64,000 bases of DNA from Haloechinothrix halophila YIM 93223 (GTDB taxonomy: Bacteria > Actinomycetota > Actinomycetes > Mycobacteriales > Pseudonocardiaceae): contig NZ_KI632509.1 in NCBI RefSeq assembly GCF_000504245.1, positions 5,297,502 through 5,361,501 on the forward strand. Direction: 5' to 3'. Position numbers and translations under genes: made by a program. The notes beneath the pieces were generated by a model. It did not search any database. It was not told the DNA's origin and was given only the letters and a program-made list of their open reading frames with translations. Shown here piece by piece: positions 50,447 to 59,514 of this stretch (the first letter of the stretch is position 1; each line of letters opens with the position of its first letter).

Positions 50447-51316
50447 TTAGTCGAGAAGTTGATCGACCCGCACCGCGTGCGCGGCGGCGGCATGGTGTTC
50501 CGGCAGCACCCTGCCAAAAAGCTGCTTGGTGCGAGCCGGTGTGCCAATGACTCCGTCGCGCTCACTGTAGGCGAAGATCGCCGTGTGCCGCGCGCGTTCG
50601 CCCTGGACAGCGCTCACCCGGTGCAGCGCGTAACGACCCTTGAACAACTGCAGGTCGCCCGGCCGTAGTTCGAGCGTGCGGATCAGGTGTTCGCCGTCGC
50701 CAGCGAGGACCGCGTTGACGTCGTCGAAGTTCTCCGACTCCGCTGAGCGGATGTTGGGGCAGTACTCGAAGGTCCCGCCGGCTTGCGACTCCTGGGTGAG
50801 CATGGTGACGGTGAACTCGTTGGTGTCGAAGTGCCACGGGTGCTCCTTGCCCGGCGACACGACGTTGAGCACCAGCCCGGCGAGCGGGTCGGCCAGCGGA
50901 TGGATCTCGGTCAACTCGAAGCAGTCGGCGAGGAACCGCTGGAACAACGTGCTCAAGTAGAGCCGGTGGATGATCGTGTCGGACGGGATGGCGTCCCGCG
51001 GCACGAAAGCGTTGCCGCGCTGCATCGGCGTCCTGCCTGGATGGTCGTCCGGCAGGTCGGCGTCGGTGTCGACGTTGTATGCGTTGACCGTCTCCGCGTC
51101 GTAGTACGCGCTCGGCGCCATCTCGGCGCCCTCGCTCCGCAGCACGTCGCGCAGCTCCGGCCGGACGAACTCGGCCAGGACACTGCAGCCGTCGTCGCGC
51201 AGTTCGTCGCGGATGGTGGCGACGGTCTCGCGCCACCGGTCGCTTCCTGGGTCCGATAACGGGTACCTCTCGGTATTGACCAATTGCTCAACGACCTGAG
51301 TTCCCGAAGCGTCCAT
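50447..51316 (-). CDS. Fe(II)/2-oxoglutarate dioxygenase, BesD/HalD-like
   Basis: The 289-aa product resembles the BesD/HalD (also called ArpA) family of free-amino-acid Fe/2OG enzymes. The facial triad is H162-x-D164 in HPWHFDTNEF and H232 in ALHRVSA, with R242 likely holding 2-oxoglutarate. Asp is present, where halogenases carry Gly, so hydroxylation is expected rather than chlorination. ATG 51316 is preceded by GAAAGGG. It is first in the cassette, under its own promoter. Confidence 0.8.
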   Translation of the reverse strand: MDASGTQVVEQLVNTERYPLSDPGSDRWRETVATIRDELRDDGCSVLAEFVRPELRDVLRSEGAEMAPSAYYDAETVNAYNVDTDADLPDDHPGRTPMQRGNAFVPRDAIPSDTIIHRLYLSTLFQRFLADCFELTEIHPLADPLAGLVLNVVSPGKEHPWHFDTNEFTVTMLTQESQAGGTFEYCPNIRSAESENFDDVNAVLAGDGEHLIRTLELRPGDLQLFKGRYALHRVSAVQGERARHTAIFAYSERDGVIGTPARTKQLFGRVLPEHHAAAAHAVRVDQLLD

Positions 51317-51369
51317 TCACAGCCCTTTCCGTGGAGCGAATTAACCAGGAAGCTCGCAGCAGATTACCA

Positions 51370-51398
51370 GAATTAATGCGGCGAAATCAGTGCTTCAA
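51370..51398 (-). promoter_or_regulatory. Promoter of the dioxygenase cassette
   Basis: TTGAAG (51393-51398), 17-bp spacer and TAATTC (51370-51375) on the minus strand, 54 bp upstream of the start. The flank is AT-rich for this genome. Confidence 0.5.
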
Positions 51399-51498
51399 AT
51401 TGAGCTGTGAGGACGGACACACCGCCGGGATAACGCGGCCGAACAGCGTACCAATCGCGCTGGGACGACACTAGAGGAATGGGGGAATTCATGGCACA

Positions 51499-51533
51499 CG
51501 AACAACGCGAAATGTGAAAATCCGCGTTGTTCG
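51499..51533 (-). terminator. Hairpin after glnA2 (probable terminator)
   Basis: A perfect 11-bp stem, CGAACAACGCG (51499-51509) with 51523-51533, and 13-nt loop lies 17 nt past the glnA2 stop. There is no T tract, so termination strength is uncertain. Confidence 0.55.
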
Positions 51534-51550
51534 CGTACCAGTCGCAGACA

Positions 51551-52894
51551 TCAGACGACAGGAAGCAGCGTCCGCAGCTCGTACGGTGTGACCTCGCTGC
51601 GGTAGTTGTCCCATTCGACTCGCTTGTTGCGCAGGAAGAAGTCGTAGACATGCTCGCCAAGCGCGTCCGGCAACAACTCGGAGCGCTCCATCTCGGTCAG
51701 CGCCTCACCGAGGTTCTGCGGCAGCTGCTTGTAGCCCGCCGCCCTGCGCTCGGTTTCGCTCAGCGTCCAGATGTTGTCCTCGGCCGCGGGTGGCAGCTCG
51801 TAGCCCTCGCTGATGCCCTTCAATCCAGCGGCCAGGATCACCGAGTACGCCAGGTACGGGTTACACGCCGAGTCGAGTGAGCGCAGCTCAACCCGGCGAG
51901 AGGATGCCTTGCCCGGCGAGTACATCGGCACCCGCACCAGCGCGGAACGGTTGGCCCTGCCCCAGGACACCGTTGTCGGGGCCTCGCCGCCGACGATCAG
52001 CCGTTTGTAGGAGTTCACCCACTGGTTGGTGACACCCGAGATCTCCCGCGCGTGCGCCAGCAGACCCGCGACGAACGCCTTACCCGTCTTGGACAGCTCG
52101 TCGGGGTCCTCCGGGTCGTAGAAGGCGTTCTGGTCGCCCTCGAACAGGCTCAGGTGGGTATGCATCCCGGAGCCGGGCTGGTCGGAGAACGGCTTGGGCA
52201 TGAAGGTGGCCCGCACGCCCTGGGTCAGTGCGACCTCCTTCACCACGTAACGGAACGTCATCACGTTGTCGGCCATGGTCAGCGCATCGGCGTAGCGCAG
52301 GTCGATCTCCTGCTGGCCGGGCGCGCCTTCGTGGTGACTGAACTCCACCGAGATGCCCATCGCTTCCAGCGTCTCGATGGCATGCCTGCGGAAGTGTGCC
52401 GCGGTGGCGTGGCTGGCCTGGTCGAAGTAGCCGCCGTTGTCGGCGGGGATGGGTGGTGCGCCGTCCGCGGGGGCGTCGGCGAGCAGGAAGAACTCGATCT
52501 CCGGGTGCACGTAACAGGTGAAACCGGCCTCACCCGCCTTGGACAGCTGCCTGCGCAGCACATGGCGAGGATCAGCCCAAGACGGCGAGCCGTCCGGCAT
52601 CGCGATGTCGCAGAACATCCGCGCCGAGTAGTGCCCGCCTTCCGGCGTCTCCCACGGCAGCACCTGGAACGTCGCGGGGTCCGGCTTGGCCACCATGTCC
52701 GACTCGTAGACCCTGGCGAAGCCCTCGATGGCGGAACCGTCGAAGCCGATGCCCTCGGTGAAGGCTCCCTCCAGCTCGGCGGGCGCGACAGCCACCGATT
52801 TCAGGAACCCGAGCACGTCGGTAAACCACAGCCGGACAAAGCGAATATCGCGTTCTTCAAGCGTGCGCAGCACGAACTCCTGCTGGCGATCCAT
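51551..52894 (-). CDS. glnA2: Glutamine synthetase, GlnA2 type
   Basis: The 447-aa protein is a second type I glutamine synthetase of the mycobacterial GlnA2 class. It has VHPEIEFFLLAD, PGSGMHTHLSLF, GVTNQWVNSYKRLI, NRSALVRVP and NPYLAYSVILAAG. The site equivalent to the adenylylated Tyr lacks the DLYELPPEE motif (it reads AAEDNIWTLSETE), so it should escape GlnE control. A TAGTCT -10 box (52901-52906) 6 nt before ATG suggests leaderless transcription. Confidence 0.93.
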   Translation of the reverse strand: MDRQQEFVLRTLEERDIRFVRLWFTDVLGFLKSVAVAPAELEGAFTEGIGFDGSAIEGFARVYESDMVAKPDPATFQVLPWETPEGGHYSARMFCDIAMPDGSPSWADPRHVLRRQLSKAGEAGFTCYVHPEIEFFLLADAPADGAPPIPADNGGYFDQASHATAAHFRRHAIETLEAMGISVEFSHHEGAPGQQEIDLRYADALTMADNVMTFRYVVKEVALTQGVRATFMPKPFSDQPGSGMHTHLSLFEGDQNAFYDPEDPDELSKTGKAFVAGLLAHAREISGVTNQWVNSYKRLIVGGEAPTTVSWGRANRSALVRVPMYSPGKASSRRVELRSLDSACNPYLAYSVILAAGLKGISEGYELPPAAEDNIWTLSETERRAAGYKQLPQNLGEALTEMERSELLPDALGEHVYDFFLRNKRVEWDNYRSEVTPYELRTLLPVV

Positions 52895-52900
52895 GCAGGG

Positions 52901-52906
52901 AGACTA
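52901..52906 (-). promoter_or_regulatory. -10 box of glnA2 (leaderless)
   Basis: TAGTCT on the minus strand lies 6 nt before ATG 52894, fitting TANNNT-N6-start. Confidence 0.45.
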
Positions 52907-52940
52907 ACTGCAACGCACGTGCGCCCGCATGTGACATGCC

Positions 52941-54278
52941 CTACCGTGACGGCCCGTCTTCGGCGGCGGCCAGCGGCTCATCGCTCGGCGCACGGCGGAT
53001 GCGCAGCGACATCACCGTGGCAAGCACGCACAATCCACCCGCGCCGTACCAGGCAACGTCGTAGCTGCCGAGTTGGTCGCGCGCCGCGCCAGCGGCGAAT
53101 GCGGCGATGGCCGCACCGACCTGGTGCGACGCGAACACCCAGCCGAACACGATCGGGCCAGCGGCAGGGCCGAACCAGTGCCGGCACAGCGCGACCGTCG
53201 GCGGCACGGTCGCCACCCAATCGAGGCCGTAGAAGATCACGAACGCCCACATGGGTGGTTCCGTCGTCGGGGCGAACAGCTGTGGCAGCAGTACCAGCGC
53301 GCCACCGCGCAGCGTGTAGTAGACGCCGAGCAGCAAACGCGGATCCACCCGATCGGTGAGCCAGCCGGACGCGACCGTGCCGACGATGTCGAAGATGCCG
53401 ACCAGCGCAAGCAGGCTGGCCGCCGTCGTGTAGGGCATACCGTGGTCGTGTGCGGCTGGCACGAAGTGGGTGCCTATCAACCCGTTGGTTGACGCGCCGC
53501 AGATCGCGAAGCCACCCGCGAGCAGCAGGAACGTCCGGTTGCGAATGACGTCGGCTAGCACCCGAACCGCTCGTGCCGCGCTGCCGCCTGCCCGCACCGG
53601 GGGTTCGTCGTGTGGCGTCGCGCTATCCGGGACGACGTCTGTCGCGCCGTAAGCCGTCGTAGCGACGTCGCGAGGGTGGTCCCGCAGGAAAGCGAGCACG
53701 AGCGGGACGACGCCGAGCGCGGCGAGCGCCACCGCGAGCGAGGCCTCCCGCCAGCCGTAGCGGGTCGCGAGCATGGCCACCAGCGGCAGGAACACCAGCT
53801 GCCCCGCCGCGCTGCCCGCGGTGAGCAGCCCGCTGACCAGTCCCTTGCGCGCGACGAACCAGCGGCTGGTCAGCGTCGCGACCAGGGTCAGCGCCATCGC
53901 GCCTGTCCCCGTGCCGACCAGCACGCCCCAGAGCAGTAGCAACTGCCAGCTCGACGTCATGAACACCGTAAGGCCGCTTCCGGTGCCGACGAGCAGCAGT
54001 GCGCACGCGACGACACGGCGCATGCCGAAGCGTTCCATCAGTGCGGCGGCGAACGGCGAGATCAGGCCGTAGAGCACCAGATTGATCGAGACCGCGGCCG
54101 AGATCGTGCCGCGCGACCAGCCGTACTCGGCGTGCAGCGGATCGATGAGGACGCTGGGGGCCGCCCGGAATCCTGCCGCCCCGACCAGCGCGATGAAACC
54201 AGCGAAGGCCACCAGCCAGGCCCAGTGCGGCCGCCGTCGCATTGCGCGCGGCCGCTGCGAGAGATCGACGAGAGTCAC
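52941..54278 (-). CDS. MFS transporter
   Basis: The 445-aa protein has 12 predicted transmembrane helices in two halves, with a central cytoplasmic loop near residues 205-230. The major-facilitator loop motif appears as GLISPFAAALMERFGMRR. It resembles monocarboxylate/oxalate-type MFS carriers, but the substrate is unknown. It is divergent from a GlxA-type regulator with an operator-like palindrome between them, so that regulator probably controls it. GTG 54278 is taken as the start; ATG 54242 is possible. Confidence 0.85.
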   Translation of the reverse strand: MTLVDLSQRPRAMRRRPHWAWLVAFAGFIALVGAAGFRAAPSVLIDPLHAEYGWSRGTISAAVSINLVLYGLISPFAAALMERFGMRRVVACALLLVGTGSGLTVFMTSSWQLLLLWGVLVGTGTGAMALTLVATLTSRWFVARKGLVSGLLTAGSAAGQLVFLPLVAMLATRYGWREASLAVALAALGVVPLVLAFLRDHPRDVATTAYGATDVVPDSATPHDEPPVRAGGSAARAVRVLADVIRNRTFLLLAGGFAICGASTNGLIGTHFVPAAHDHGMPYTTAASLLALVGIFDIVGTVASGWLTDRVDPRLLLGVYYTLRGGALVLLPQLFAPTTEPPMWAFVIFYGLDWVATVPPTVALCRHWFGPAAGPIVFGWVFASHQVGAAIAAFAAGAARDQLGSYDVAWYGAGGLCVLATVMSLRIRRAPSDEPLAAAEDGPSR

Positions 54279-54312
54279 CCGTCCAGGTTCGCCGGGCGGT
54301 CACCGCCGTACC

Positions 54313-54348
54313 AGTGGCAAGATTGCCACTATATGAGAAAATCTTGCC
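54313..54348. promoter_or_regulatory. Nested palindromes in the MFS/GlxA divergent promoter
   Basis: GGCAAGATT (54316-54324) and its exact reverse complement AATCTTGCC (54340-54348) flank a TATAT centre. The left arm also lies in a second palindrome, AGTGGCA-AGAT-TGCCACT (54313-54330). The right arm abuts the regulator ATG. Binding would occlude transcription both ways. Confidence 0.65.
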
Positions 54349-55308
54349 ATGGCTCATCGCGTCGCGGTGCTGGCGATCGGGGAGGTCGTCGGCTACGACA
54401 TGCACATCCCGCCGCAGATCCTGGCCGAAGCGCACCAGGACGGTGTCCCGCTTTACGACGTCAAACTGTGCGGCGTCGACGACCGCCCGGTGCGCGTCAG
54501 CGCCGGGTATGAAGCCCAACTCGATCACGGACCGGAGATCCTGGCCGACGCCGACACCGTGATCATTCCTGGCACCCGCACACCGGGACCGAGGCATCGG
54601 GGCGTGTTGACCGATGACATCGCGGCCGCGCTCGCCCTGGTCCGGCCCGGCACGCGGGTGATGTCGATCTGCACTGGCGCGTTCGTCCTCGGCGCGGCTG
54701 GGCTGCTGGACGGCCGCACAGCCACGACGCATTGGGCGTACGCCGCCGACTTCCGGCGGCTGTATCCGCGGGTCGAGCTACACGAGGACGTGCTGTTCGT
54801 TGACGATGGCGACGTGCTCACCTCGGCGGGGCTCGCTGCTGGCGTCGACCTGTGCCTGCACGTGCTGCGCTCCGATCACGGCAGCGAGGTCGCCAATCAC
54901 GCCGCCCGCTTCTGCGTGGTGCCGCCGTGGCGAGACGGTGGCCAGTCGCAATTCATCGAGGCCCCGCTGCCGCAACAGGGCATCGGCAGCACGGCGGCGA
55001 CGCGGACCTGGGCGCTCGCTCGGCTCGGCGAACCGCTCACCCTCGGGATGCTCGCAGCGCACGCCATGATGAGCGAGCGCACGTTCAGCAGGCGGTTCCG
55101 CGCGGAGACCGGGCTACCGCCGCACGCCTGGTTGACCAGGCAGCGGGTGGACCATGCCCGCAGACTGCTCGAATCCACCGACCTGCCGGTGGATCAGGTC
55201 GCGGCGGAAGCGGGCCTCGGCAGCGCGGCGTCGCTGCGCAAACACTTCAGCGCGGTGCTCGGCGTGCCACCGCTGGCATACCGGCGAACGTTCGCCACCG
55301 GCGCGTGA
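54349..55308 (+). CDS. GlxA-family AraC-type regulator with DJ-1/PfpI domain
   Basis: The 319-aa regulator joins an N-terminal glutamine-amidotransferase-like domain (about 1-170, nucleophile-elbow Cys in SICTGAFVLGAAGLL, then TTHW) to a C-terminal AraC helix-turn-helix pair (MSERTFSRRFRAETG, VAAEAGLGSAASLRKHF). The first domain likely senses a small ligand. It begins directly after a palindrome and is divergent from the MFS gene. Confidence 0.92.
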   Translation: MAHRVAVLAIGEVVGYDMHIPPQILAEAHQDGVPLYDVKLCGVDDRPVRVSAGYEAQLDHGPEILADADTVIIPGTRTPGPRHRGVLTDDIAAALALVRPGTRVMSICTGAFVLGAAGLLDGRTATTHWAYAADFRRLYPRVELHEDVLFVDDGDVLTSAGLAAGVDLCLHVLRSDHGSEVANHAARFCVVPPWRDGGQSQFIEAPLPQQGIGSTAATRTWALARLGEPLTLGMLAAHAMMSERTFSRRFRAETGLPPHAWLTRQRVDHARRLLESTDLPVDQVAAEAGLGSAASLRKHFSAVLGVPPLAYRRTFATGA

Positions 55309-55374
55309 GCTGGACGCCAGACCCAGTCGAACGGGCAACGGGCAAGGCCATCGTGCGGTCTGGCCAGCGCGGGT

Positions 55375-56964
55375 TCAGCCCGAGCAGCGCAGGCCCTTCT
55401 TCGGCAACGTGCCGTCGATGAGGTAGTCGATACCTGCCTGATCCACGCACTGTTTGCCCTGCGCGAACACGGTGTGCTGAGTGCCTTCGTAGGTCAGCAG
55501 CCTGCCGTCCATCGCGTTCGCGAGTTGCACGCCCGCCTTGTATGGCGTCGCCGGGTCGTTCGTCGTCGAGATGACCAGCACGGGCGGCACACCCTCGACA
55601 TCGGGCAGGTGCGGTTCGGAGGTGTTCGGCACCGGCCAGAACGCGCACGCGTCGCGGGCATCGCTGATCGGACGGCCGCTGTCAAGGAAAGGCGCGACCT
55701 TCGCATAACGGCGTTGTGCTGCGAGGATCTTGTCGCGGTCGGTCACCCTCGGGTCGTCGACGCAGCGGATGGCGGCGAAAGCGTCCTGCGTGCTGGAGTA
55801 CTCACCGTCCGGGCCACGCTCGTTGTACTGGTCCGCGAGCGCCATCAACGTCTCGCCCCGGCCCCGCCGCAATTCGTTGAGCCCGGTGTTGAGCTTCTCC
55901 CACAACTGACGCGAGTACAGCGCCTGCACGGTCGCCGTGGTGGCGTCCTCGAACGACAAGTCCCTGCCGTCGCCGATGGTGACCGGGTTGTCTATCAGTG
56001 GCTGAACCAGGTCCTGGTAGCGCTCGGTGGCCTCGCCCTGGTCGTCGTCGAGGGCGCAGTCTTGCCGCTTCCCGCACCACTTGACGAACTCAGCGAAGGC
56101 GTCACCGAAACCTTTGCCCTGCGCGACCAGCGAGTCGACGATGTCCTGCTCGGGGTCGAGCGCGCCGTCGAGCACCATGGCGCGCACGTTGTCCGGGAAC
56201 TGCTCGGCATAGGTGTAGCCGATCCGGGTGCCGTAGGAATAGCCAAGGTAGGTGAGCTTCTCGTCACCGAGCACCGAGCGGAGGACGTCCATGTCCTTGA
56301 CGACGTCGCGGGTGCCGATATTGGCCAGCATCTCCTCGCCGTGCGTTGTCCGCTTCGCGCACTTGCGCGCGAACGCCCGCTCCTCGGCTTCCTGCTCCTT
56401 GACGCCCTGCGGGGTGCCGTCGACCTCGCTGTCATCCGCGCGGTCCGCGTCGCGTTCAGCGTCGGTAAGGCATTCGATGGTGGGGGTGCTCGCGCCGACG
56501 CCGCGTGGGTCGAAGCCGACGATGTCGAACCGCTCCCCCAGCTTGCTGATGGTCGGTGAGAACCGCAGGCTGGCGGCGGCCTCCATGCCGGACACCCCTG
56601 GGCCGCCGGGGTTGACCAGCAGTGAGCCGATCCGGTCGCCCTGCGCGCGGGTGCGCAGCACACCGACCTCGATGGTCTCCGCGTCCGGGTTCTCGTAGGA
56701 CAGCGGCACCGAAAGCCGCGCGCACTCCACTTCCTGTGCGGCGAAGGTCTGCTCCGCGATCGCGGTGGTCGCGTACGGCGCGCAGTCGCCCCAGTCCAGT
56801 CGCTGCCCGTAGTAGTCCTCGAGACCGTCGGGCACCGGTCCGACGGGCCCAGCTGGCGCGCGCTCGTCGCCCCGAGGGTCGCCGTCTTCGAGGGCGGTAC
56901 AGGCGGTCGCGGCCACAAGAACGGCGCCGACCAGGGCGAGGAGTTTACGAGAAGAAGGTGGCAC
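55375..56964 (-). CDS. Secreted alpha/beta hydrolase (tripeptidyl-aminopeptidase / Hip1 type)
   Basis: The protein of about 529 aa has a short signal sequence (VPPSSRKLLALVGAVLVAATAC) whose Cys could be lipidated, though the lipobox is not ideal. An alpha/beta hydrolase follows, with nucleophile elbow GYSYGTRIG, Asp in NDPATPYKAG and His in GTQHTVF, and a TAP-like C-terminal domain. It resembles mycobacterial Hip1/CaeA and Rv2223c, which also lie between glnA2 and panB. Start GTG 56964 gives the best signal peptide; ATG 57006 is possible. Confidence 0.85.
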   Translation of the reverse strand: MPPSSRKLLALVGAVLVAATACTALEDGDPRGDERAPAGPVGPVPDGLEDYYGQRLDWGDCAPYATTAIAEQTFAAQEVECARLSVPLSYENPDAETIEVGVLRTRAQGDRIGSLLVNPGGPGVSGMEAAASLRFSPTISKLGERFDIVGFDPRGVGASTPTIECLTDAERDADRADDSEVDGTPQGVKEQEAEERAFARKCAKRTTHGEEMLANIGTRDVVKDMDVLRSVLGDEKLTYLGYSYGTRIGYTYAEQFPDNVRAMVLDGALDPEQDIVDSLVAQGKGFGDAFAEFVKWCGKRQDCALDDDQGEATERYQDLVQPLIDNPVTIGDGRDLSFEDATTATVQALYSRQLWEKLNTGLNELRRGRGETLMALADQYNERGPDGEYSSTQDAFAAIRCVDDPRVTDRDKILAAQRRYAKVAPFLDSGRPISDARDACAFWPVPNTSEPHLPDVEGVPPVLVISTTNDPATPYKAGVQLANAMDGRLLTYEGTQHTVFAQGKQCVDQAGIDYLIDGTLPKKGLRCSG

Positions 56965-57006
56965 GCTGCGATCGTGCCATGAAACGACGGAACCCGAAGG
57001 AGTCAT

Positions 57007-57102
57007 ATGCCGTTGGACCGGGCGGTGCTTGCCGCCGAGCCGGGAGACTGGGCACGATCCGGTCCCGTCGGTCACGCTGAGCATACGGCGGTTCAGGGAT
57101 GA
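57007..57102 (+). CDS. Possible 31-aa leader ORF before secA2
   Basis: The frame MPLDRAVLAAEPGDWARSG... starts at ATG 57007 with GAAGGAG 4 nt upstream and stops 38 bp before secA2. The ribosome binding site is good but spacing is short and the sequence is unremarkable. It may be a leader peptide or chance. Confidence 0.25.
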   Translation: MPLDRAVLAAEPGDWARSGPVGHAEHTAVQG

Positions 57103-57140
57103 TGGCAGGCATCAGGCGCAGAGGACGAGGAGACGGTTGA

Positions 57141-59483
57141 ATGGCGCTCGGGCGAGCCCCCATGCGGACGCGGGTAGGCAAACGGCTGCGCAGGATCATC
57201 GAACGGCCTGCGAGCGTTGAGCTGACCAAGTACGAGAAGCTGCTGCCCGCCATCGGAGAGCGCGAGGACGACCTGCGGGATCGCTCCGACGATGACCTCG
57301 GCCGGGCAGCGCGGGAACTGCGCACCGACGGCGACTTCAGCACCGAGCAGCTGATCGAGTTCTGCGCGCTCGGCAGGGAGGCGGGTCGGCGCGCGCTTGG
57401 GGAACGTGCCTTCGACGTCCAGATGCTCGGGGTCATGGGGCTGCTCTCGCAGCACGTGGTGCAGATGGCCACCGGCGAGGGCAAGACGCTGGTCGGTGCG
57501 CTCGCCGCGTGCGGGCACGCGCTACAGGACAAGCGCGTGCACCTCATCTCGGTCAACGACTATCTCGCCAAACGCGACGCCGAGTGGATGCGGCCGGTGT
57601 TCGAACTGCTGGGAGTGTCCGTCGACTGGGTGGAGCCCGCCACGACGCACGCCGAGCGCAAGGATGCCTACGGCTGCGACGTCACCTACGGCGCGGTCAG
57701 CGAGATCGGCTTCGACATGCTCCGCGACCGGCTGGTGACGAAGGCGGATGACCGGGTGCTCCCTCGGCCAGAGGTGGCGATCGTCGACGAGGCCGACTCG
57801 GTGCTGGTCGACGAGGCGCGAGTGCCGCTGGTGATGGCGGGCTCGGTAGACGCGGGCGTCGTCGACGAGGAGGTCGCCAAGATCGTCCGGCGACTGCGCC
57901 TCGGGCTGCACTACGAGACCGACTCCGACGGCAAGAACGCCTGGCTGACCCCTGCTGGTTCGTCCGTCGTGGAGAAGGCGCTCGGCGGCATCGACCTCTA
58001 CGACGAGTCCGGCGCCGAACGGCTCGCCGCCGTCAACGTGGCGCTGCATGCGCACGCGCTACTCGCCCGCGACGTCGACTACCTGGTGCGCGACGGCAAG
58101 GTGCAGCTCATCAACACATCCAGGGGCCGCGTCGCGGAGCTGCAGCGCTGGCCGGACGGGCTGCAGGCCGCCGTCGAGGCGAAGGAGCAGTTGCCGCCGT
58201 CGGATCGCGGCGAAGTGCTCGATTCGATCACGGTGCAGGCGCTCATCGCGCGGTATCCGGTGGTGGCTGGCATGACCGGCACGGCGGTGGCCGTCGCGGA
58301 GACGCTACGGGAGTTCTACAAGCTGGAAGTGGCCGTCATCCCGCCGAACACCCCGAACATCCGCGTCGACGAGCCGGACCGGATCTTCACGTCGCCATCG
58401 CAGAAGCTGCGCGCGATCGTCGCGGAGATCAGCCAGGTCCACGAGGAGGGCAGGCCGATCCTGGTCGGCACCCAGGACGTCGCGGAATCGGAGGAGCTGG
58501 CGGAGAAGCTGACCAAGGCCGGGCTGACCTGCACCGTGCTCAACGCGCGCAACGACGCGGAGGAGGCCGAGATCATCGCCGAGGCGGGCAAGCCGGGCAC
58601 GATCACGGTTTCCACACAGATGGCGGGCCGTGGCACCGACATCAAGTTGGGCGGCAGCGCGGTCGACGCAGCCGAACGAGACAAAGCGGTCGAGCTGGGC
58701 GGGTTGTATGTCATCGGCACCGCGCGGTACCCGAGCAGCCGGCTGGACGACCAGTTGCGGGGCCGTGCGGGACGCCAGGGCGATCCCGGCGGTTCGGTGT
58801 TCTTCGCGAGTCTGGAGGACGACCTGGTGATGGCCGGTGCCCCCGACGTACCGGAGGGTCTCGCCGCCGATGACGACGGCGAGATCACCGACCCTGCGGC
58901 CCTGCGCCACCTCAACCACGCGCAGCGCGTTGTCGAGGGCGCCAACCAGGAGATTCACCGCAACACCTGGCGCTACACCCGGCTGATCGAGCGGCAGCGC
59001 AGCGACCTGCTGACATTCCGCGACGAGGTCCTGCTCACCGACACCGCGGCGGAGCACATGCGGGCAGAGGAGCGGGAACGCTACGACGAGCTCGCCGAGC
59101 AGCTGTCCGAGGAGACGCTGGCGCAGATGTGCCGGGAGATCATGCTGTTCCACCTCGACCAGCTGTGGTCCGATCACCTGGCGTTTCTCGCGGACGTGCG
59201 AGAGAGCATCCACCTGCGTGCGCTGGGCAAGGAGACGCCGATCGACGAGTTCCACCGCGCGGCGATCCCGGAATTCCACAAGATCATCAACGAGGCGAAG
59301 GACAGCGCGGTGAAGACGTTCGCCGACACCGAGGTCACCGATGACGGCGTCGATCTGGCTGGCGCCGGGGTGAAGCGACCGACGTCGACGTGGACGTACC
59401 TCGTGCACGACAACCCGTTCGACTCCGACGCCGAGCAGGCGTTGAAGAAGATCCGAGGGACGTTGCGGAAGAAGCGGCGGTAG
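57141..59483 (+). CDS. secA2: Accessory preprotein translocase ATPase SecA2
   Basis: SecA2 drives export of a subset of proteins in actinobacteria. The 780-aa product has Walker A TGEGKT at 111-116, LISVNDYLAKRDAEWM, DEAD-type VDEADSVLVDEAR near 215, QMAGRGTDIKLGG and DDQLRGRAGRQGDPG. It lacks the C-terminal zinc/SecB tail of SecA1, and its length matches Mycobacterium SecA2. ATG 57141 has GAGGAG upstream. nadE follows 31 bp later. Confidence 0.92.
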   Translation: MALGRAPMRTRVGKRLRRIIERPASVELTKYEKLLPAIGEREDDLRDRSDDDLGRAARELRTDGDFSTEQLIEFCALGREAGRRALGERAFDVQMLGVMGLLSQHVVQMATGEGKTLVGALAACGHALQDKRVHLISVNDYLAKRDAEWMRPVFELLGVSVDWVEPATTHAERKDAYGCDVTYGAVSEIGFDMLRDRLVTKADDRVLPRPEVAIVDEADSVLVDEARVPLVMAGSVDAGVVDEEVAKIVRRLRLGLHYETDSDGKNAWLTPAGSSVVEKALGGIDLYDESGAERLAAVNVALHAHALLARDVDYLVRDGKVQLINTSRGRVAELQRWPDGLQAAVEAKEQLPPSDRGEVLDSITVQALIARYPVVAGMTGTAVAVAETLREFYKLEVAVIPPNTPNIRVDEPDRIFTSPSQKLRAIVAEISQVHEEGRPILVGTQDVAESEELAEKLTKAGLTCTVLNARNDAEEAEIIAEAGKPGTITVSTQMAGRGTDIKLGGSAVDAAERDKAVELGGLYVIGTARYPSSRLDDQLRGRAGRQGDPGGSVFFASLEDDLVMAGAPDVPEGLAADDDGEITDPAALRHLNHAQRVVEGANQEIHRNTWRYTRLIERQRSDLLTFRDEVLLTDTAAEHMRAEERERYDELAEQLSEETLAQMCREIMLFHLDQLWSDHLAFLADVRESIHLRALGKETPIDEFHRAAIPEFHKIINEAKDSAVKTFADTEVTDDGVDLAGAGVKRPTSTWTYLVHDNPFDSDAEQALKKIRGTLRKKRR

Positions 59484-59514
59484 AAACCGTGGGTGGCCGG
59501 TGCAGAATGGGCGC

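Noticed and set aside
50447-51316. Amino-acid halogenase
   Set aside because: The metal triad retains Asp164 (HFD). BesD-type halogenases need Gly or Ala there to leave room for chloride.
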